Assembly: GCA_016706365.1 (NCBI GenBank)
Contig: JADJJU010000009.1
Span: 82,501-146,500 of the forward strand
Origin: Saprospiraceae bacterium
Lineage (GTDB): Bacteria > Bacteroidota > Bacteroidia > Chitinophagales > Saprospiraceae
Reading direction: 5' to 3'
Length of the DNA stretch: 64,000 bases
In this document: one piece after another, positions 60,314 through 64,000 of the stretch
Layout: every line of letters starts with the position of its first letter
Numbering within the stretch: position 1 is the first letter of the stretch
The notes under the pieces: generated by a model
Told to the model about the DNA's origin: nothing
Database searches by the model: none
The model's input: only the letters and a program-made list of their open reading frames with translations
Program-made: the position numbers and the translations under genes

Positions 60314-60804
60314 CAGCCTCCACTAAAAAAGATCAGGTATTTTCAGATGAATCCAGAATTTGGATTTATAGTGCTTCCCGACAACTTAATGCCGAAGAAA
60401 TCCTGCAAATAGAAAAGGATTTGAACTTTTTTGCAAAGGAATGGACAGCGCATTCTCAATCATTACTAGCAAAAGGCTGGATTGAAGACAAAAGATTCCT
60501 GCTGCTCATGGTGGATGAATCTCAGGCAGGTGCAAGCGGATGCTCCATCGATTCGTCTGTCGCTTTTTTACGTGAATTGGGCAAAAAATTTGATCTGGAA
60601 CTGTTCGATCGCCTAACTTTCTACTTTAAAGATGCTGCAGGAGTGCTGCAACCCATCCATAAGGAAGAACTGGCTCACGCTTACCAGAAGGGCGTCATTA
60701 CAAATGATACACTTTTTGCAAATACACTGGTAAGCACTTATGGTGACTTCAAAAACAACTGGTGGGTTCCGCTTCGTGAAAGCTGGCATCGCAGATTTTT
60801 ATAA
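60310..60804 (+). CDS. Conserved hypothetical, partner of the HdrB/HdrC-like pair
   Basis: 164 aa, cytosolic. Its start overlaps the HdrB-like stop by 4 nt. The sequence (SRIWIYSASRQLNAEEILQIEKDLNFFAKEW, then LLLMVDESQAGASGCSIDSSVAFLREL) is typical of a Bacteroidota family usually annotated as ABC transporter ATPase, but no Walker motif is present, so that name is not supported. It may be a small subunit or assembly factor of the iron-sulfur complex. Confidence 0.75.
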   Translation: MTASTKKDQVFSDESRIWIYSASRQLNAEEILQIEKDLNFFAKEWTAHSQSLLAKGWIEDKRFLLLMVDESQAGASGCSIDSSVAFLRELGKKFDLELFDRLTFYFKDAAGVLQPIHKEELAHAYQKGVITNDTLFANTLVSTYGDFKNNWWVPLRESWHRRFL

Positions 60805-60815
60805 ATCAGATACTT

Positions 60816-61280
60816 ATGTTTGGAAAAGTAAAAAGATGGCTGGGCATAGAAGGTGTGAAAGTAGAAATCATCGTCCCGGAATTTTTTCAATTAAATAGTG
60901 GGACATTATCCGGTAAGCTGAGATTCATCAGTATGGCAGATCAGCAGGTAACTGCAGTTGAATTAAGATTCATTGAAAAATATAAACGCGGTCGCCGGGG
61001 TAAAAAGCTCATCGATGAATATACGCTTGGCGAGATCGTACTCCAGGAGTCATTTATCGTTAATGCAAATGAAGAAGTCTTCGTTGATTTCGTCCTTCCT
61101 TTCGAGCCATTGAAATCTGAAATGGATATGTTTCAGGAGAAAAACTTCATAACCCGCGGAGTGATCAATGCTGCAAAGTTCATCAAGGGTGTTAATTCAG
61201 ATTATAGAATTGAAGCCAGAGCTAATGTTAAGGGGACTGCCTTGCATCCTTTTGATGTGAAGATGTTGAAGCAGGAGTGA
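60816..61280 (+). CDS. Arrestin-fold-like protein, function unknown
   Basis: 154 aa. The pattern WLGIEGVKVEIIVPEFFQLNSGTLSGKLRFIS with following strand-rich segments (VTAVELRFIEKYKRG, VNANEEVFVDFVLPFEP, YRIEARANVKGTALHPF) is typical of Spo0M/arrestin-N beta sandwiches. It starts 11 nt after the previous gene and closes the four-gene operon. The link of an arrestin-like protein to the iron-sulfur genes is only positional. Confidence 0.62.
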   Translation: MFGKVKRWLGIEGVKVEIIVPEFFQLNSGTLSGKLRFISMADQQVTAVELRFIEKYKRGRRGKKLIDEYTLGEIVLQESFIVNANEEVFVDFVLPFEPLKSEMDMFQEKNFITRGVINAAKFIKGVNSDYRIEARANVKGTALHPFDVKMLKQE

Positions 61281-61337
61281 GGTAATATTACTACAACTGT
61301 AGCTCAATATTTTTACTTTTTTGGAAATATATGATGA

Positions 61338-61362
61338 AATTACACTTCTGATAAGTGTAATT
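61338..61362 (+). promoter_or_regulatory. Operator-like palindrome 1 before the DUF4143 ATPase
   Basis: Perfect inverted repeat with 10-bp arms AATTACACTT and AAGTGTAATT and a 5-nt spacer. Its core TACACTT-n5-AAGTGTA is repeated exactly, with the same spacing, at 61373-61391. Likely a binding site for a dimeric regulator. Confidence 0.6.
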
Positions 61363-61372
61363 ATGTTATTTT

Positions 61373-61391
61373 TACACTTATGAAAAGTGTA
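61373..61391 (+). promoter_or_regulatory. Operator-like palindrome 2, overlapping the start codon
   Basis: TACACTT-n5-AAGTGTA in which the ATG at 61380-61382 lies inside the 5-nt spacer. The centre is 32 bp (about three helix turns) from that of palindrome 1. Binding here would block translation initiation or transcription. Confidence 0.6.
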
Positions 61392-62702
61392 TTTAAGGAA
61401 ATCGTTCTACTTCAAAGAGAATATTTTACACCTCCTCTTCATAAAAGAGAGGTAAATATTGAATTTTCACTTCCCAAGATTCAAACTGTTGTTGGACCTC
61501 GTCGTGCCGGCAAATCATCACTATTAAGATTATCAATACAGAGTTTGCTGGAAAAAGGAGTTTCATGGGATAAAATATGCTTTATATCTTTTGAGGATGA
61601 ACGATTGAGGAGAGAACCTTTTGAAGCAGACATCATACTACAGGCATTTGCAGAGTTAAATTCCCATCGGGAGAATTTAAAAGATACCTGGTTCTTCTTT
61701 GATGAAATTCAGTATTTGGACAACTGGGAACCATTTGTCAATAGGATACATGAGCATATAAGTAAAAGAATAGTGATCACAGGATCCAATAGTAAAACTT
61801 TACATACCCAGGTATCGTCGGTTTTGAGAGGAAGAGGATTGCCTTTGGAGCTTTTACCGTTGTCATTTTCGGAGTATTTGCAATGGATTCAAATTCAATT
61901 TGAATCATATGGTGCTGGTAAGGCAAGAGTTGTGGCGGCATTTCATCAATTTATACTAAGAGGGGGATTCCCTGAAGTAGTTTTGTTGCCGGATCATCAA
62001 CAACAAAGTCTTTTACATGAGTATTTTAATGCAGTTATGTTCAGAGATATGATAGACGTCCAGCAACCTGCCAATTATGCTTATTTACGATATCTGTTGC
62101 ACAGGGTAGCGGCTAACGTAGGCAAAACTACAAGTCTTCAGAAAATTTATAGAGAACTGAAAAGCAGGGGCTATTCTGTGGGTCAAAACTCAGTTTATGA
62201 CATGACTCAACTGGCTGAGGATGTTTATTTGCACAAGCGAATATCCAAATTTGATGCCTCTATTATTAAAAGGGAAAATGCCGATAAGAAAAGTTATTTT
62301 GTTGATAATGGAATGTTACAAGCCTTAAATAATAGTTTTTCGGACAATTATGGAATGTTGCTCGAGAATGCTGTATTTTGGCAATTATATCGACAGTATG
62401 GCAGCATTTACACGACAGATATCTATTATTTCAAAGATGCATATCATGAGTGTGATTTTGTATTGTACAAAGAAGGAGGGTATGCACTTCCTGTTCAGGT
62501 ATGCTGGAGTTTGCAGGAGGAGTCGACAAAAATCAGGGAAATAAGAGGTTTATTGAAAGCTTGTAAGTATGCTGATAGTAAGCGGGGTGTTATAATTACG
62601 TCTGAAGAAGAGTTTGAATTGAATGAAGATGGCGTGTCAATTTATGTTGTACCAGCCTGGAAGTGGTGGGGGCAGAATTTGGATCTATTTGGATTTATTT
62701 AG
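61380..62702 (+). CDS. ATPase with DUF4143 domain (AAA_14)
   Basis: 440 aa. N-terminal AAA_14 ATPase with Walker A VVGPRRAGKSSLLR (about 38-51), Walker B WFFFDEIQYLDNWE (about 104-117) and sensor-like RIVITGSNSKTL. The C-terminal DUF4143 domain, with its restriction-endonuclease-like core (YYFKDAYHECDFVLYKEGG, then LPVQVCWSL), has the E/D...ExK-like arrangement (ECDFVLY, QVCWS). Members are widespread and often linked to mobile or stress islands; their function is not settled. The twin palindromes over its start indicate tight control. It stands alone. Confidence 0.9.
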   Translation: MKSVFKEIVLLQREYFTPPLHKREVNIEFSLPKIQTVVGPRRAGKSSLLRLSIQSLLEKGVSWDKICFISFEDERLRREPFEADIILQAFAELNSHRENLKDTWFFFDEIQYLDNWEPFVNRIHEHISKRIVITGSNSKTLHTQVSSVLRGRGLPLELLPLSFSEYLQWIQIQFESYGAGKARVVAAFHQFILRGGFPEVVLLPDHQQQSLLHEYFNAVMFRDMIDVQQPANYAYLRYLLHRVAANVGKTTSLQKIYRELKSRGYSVGQNSVYDMTQLAEDVYLHKRISKFDASIIKRENADKKSYFVDNGMLQALNNSFSDNYGMLLENAVFWQLYRQYGSIYTTDIYYFKDAYHECDFVLYKEGGYALPVQVCWSLQEESTKIREIRGLLKACKYADSKRGVIITSEEEFELNEDGVSIYVVPAWKWWGQNLDLFGFI

Positions 62703-62733
62703 AAAGCCTAAGTAAATAAGACGGTCGTCATCA

Positions 62734-62769
62734 AAAAAGCCATTCCCTCATACGAAGAAATGGCTTTTT
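62734..62769. terminator. Bidirectional terminator between ATPase and efflux genes
   Basis: An 11-bp perfect stem (arms AAAAAGCCATT and AATGGCTTTTT) with a 14-nt loop, T-tracts on either strand, lies between the convergent ATPase (stop 62702) and RND (stop 62791) genes and can end both transcripts. Confidence 0.88.
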
Positions 62770-62790
62770 GTATTAGCAGAAATAAGATTA

Positions 62791-64000
62791 TCAATGATGA
62801 GTTTCTTCCTTAACTACCGGCTCATCATAATCCATATTCGCTTTTCTTAATGCTGCTTTCTCAGCTGAATATTCTCTGCCAAATAATTTGAAAACTCTTG
62901 TTTTTGATTTTTCAATCAGCACTAACAAACTAGGTACCATGATCAATGTAAGGAATGTTCCAAAGATCAATCCAAAGATCATCGTCCAGCTGAGCGGTCC
63001 CCAGAAAGCAACATTGTCACCTCCGAAATATAAGTGAGGATCCAATTCCGTAAAGAGCTTCACAAAGTCCATGTTGAGGCCTACTGCCAGAGGGATGAGA
63101 CCCAGGATGGCCGAAATAGCTGTCAATATAACCGGAGTCATCCTCGTTTTCGCTGCTTCTGCTGCAGCCTGACGCAATTCCATTCCCTGACTGAGAAGCA
63201 GATCCGTAAACTCCACAAGGAGGATTCCATTTCTCACAATGATCCCCGCAAGTGCAAATACACCCACACCCGTCATAACAATGGAAATATTCATATTGAA
63301 TATCGAGAAACCAAGTAATACTCCAGTCAAACTGAAAACGATCTCTGAAAGAATGATCAAGGGTTTGGATGTCGAGTTGAACTGCATGACTAGCACAAGG
63401 AATATCAATCCAAATGCCACAAGGAATGCATATCCCAGGAAGCCTGAAGTTTCAGCCTGATCTTCCTGTTCTCCGGTCATTCTGATACCAATAGAATCCG
63501 GATGATCAAATTGATTGACAGCAGCCTGGATATTAGCAACAACTTCATTGGCAGTGTAGCCTGTAAGCACATTGGAAGATAAAGAGATTACACGCTTTTT
63601 ATTGATACGCTTGATACCGGCATAGGTATTTGAGTATTCAACCTTAGCAACAGATGACAAAGGCACCTGACGGATCAATCCGCCCATCCCCATATCACGG
63701 TAAGTAAGAGGAATATTAAGGATATTGCTGATATTACCCCGCTGATCTTCTCTGACTCTCAGGTTAATTTCATATTCATCCTTGTCATCGCGGTACTTGG
63801 AAATTTCTTTTCCAAAAATCGAAGTACGAAGTTCACTTCCGATTTGCGCAGTAGAAATTCCTTCCTGATTTGCTCTTCTTCTGTCGATTGTGACGATAAT
63901 TTCCGGTTTATTGGCCTGGAAGTCAGATCTCAATTCCTCTATACCTCCGATTTGCTTATCCTGAATGTAAGATTTAAGCTTGTTCGCATTATTGATCAAT
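62791..64000 (-). CDS. RND-family efflux permease, C-terminal part
   Basis: At least 402 aa; the 5' end lies beyond the window. The visible part starts in the periplasmic porter domain (IIVTIDRRRANQEGISTAQIGSEL, VLTGYTANEVVANIQAAVNQF). It contains TM helices 8-12 with FLGYAFLVAFGLIFLVLVMQF, IIVRNGILLVEFTDLLL and the AKTRMTPVILTAISAILGL segment, which match HAE-1/AcrB-type pumps. The C-terminus is charged. It exports hydrophobic compounds using proton motive force, together with a periplasmic adaptor and outer-membrane channel that are outside the window. Confidence 0.93.
   Translation of the reverse strand, partial: LINNANKLKSYIQDKQIGGIEELRSDFQANKPEIIVTIDRRRANQEGISTAQIGSELRTSIFGKEISKYRDDKDEYEINLRVREDQRGNISNILNIPLTYRDMGMGGLIRQVPLSSVAKVEYSNTYAGIKRINKKRVISLSSNVLTGYTANEVVANIQAAVNQFDHPDSIGIRMTGEQEDQAETSGFLGYAFLVAFGLIFLVLVMQFNSTSKPLIILSEIVFSLTGVLLGFSIFNMNISIVMTGVGVFALAGIIVRNGILLVEFTDLLLSQGMELRQAAAEAAKTRMTPVILTAISAILGLIPLAVGLNMDFVKLFTELDPHLYFGGDNVAFWGPLSWTMIFGLIFGTFLTLIMVPSLLVLIEKSKTRVFKLFGREYSAEKAALRKANMDYDEPVVKEETHH

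Overview
The window looks like chromosomal DNA of a free-living member of the Bacteroidota, probably of the Saprospiria/Cytophagia type. The evidence is two proteins with C-terminal type IX secretion sorting domains, a SusC-style TonB receptor with an N-terminal carboxypeptidase-regulatory domain, LytTR and TPR-histidine kinase signalling, DUF5683, UPF0173 and GH57/DUF3536 proteins, AT-rich intergenic DNA and TAnnTTTG-like promoter boxes. No species can be named from the sequence alone.

Layout. 1-1.7 kb: 3' part of a 23S rRNA, the 5S rRNA and a strong terminator. 2.4-13.5 kb: TPR histidine kinase, AmpG-like MFS transporter, VOC-like protein, LytTR regulator, secreted thioredoxin-fold protein, a decayed haloperoxidase gene, small MscS channel, exported unknown protein and an AI-2E transporter. 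13.5-18.6 kb: acyl-CoA ligase, KASIII-like synthase and TonB receptor, all leftward. 19.1-29.4 kb: housekeeping block with a DHFR/RibD-like reductase, tmk, a thioredoxin-fold protein, ribD, an HNH/AP2 protein, a cysteine desulfurase, glmM, a PAP2 phosphatase, DUF5683, parB, parA and a UPF0173 hydrolase, followed by OsmC.

30.36-36.9 kb is an accessory island. All its intact genes point left. Long attC-like imperfect palindromes lie next to the S41 peptidase and beta-propeller lipoprotein genes. Shorter GTTATAGGC half-sites bracket a three-gene unit (SnoaL-like lipoprotein, F420-type reductase, Crp regulator). No integrase is present, so it resembles an integron cassette cluster without an integrase. 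Its left edge cuts two genes, a C45 acyltransferase and a short 4Fe-4S-type gene. It also contains a 1.3-kb, almost pure G/T stretch that is probably a sequencing or assembly artefact.

37.7-64 kb: S51 (cyanophycinase-like) T9SS protein, DUF2807 protein, DUF481 protein, a RAYT transposase remnant, exported proteins of unknown function, glgB plus a GH57 glucan enzyme, a LemA/DUF2207/SPFH/zinc-ribbon operon, a short asparaginase-domain protein, Fic, a phosphoribosyltransferase, a membrane HdrC-like plus HdrB-like iron-sulfur pair with two small partners, a DUF4143 ATPase with twin operator palindromes at its start, and the 3' part of an RND efflux pump gene.

Three sequence-wide themes stand out. 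First, at least five genes that otherwise look intact (KASIII-like gene, TonB receptor, glgB, 42.2-kb exported protein, haloperoxidase) carry single missing bases, often in short homopolymers, which suggests consensus errors, local decay or both. Second, many intergenic regions hold different short perfect palindromes of REP type. Third, a modular repeat headed by GGCTGTT and followed by near-simple-sequence blocks recurs in intergenic DNA.
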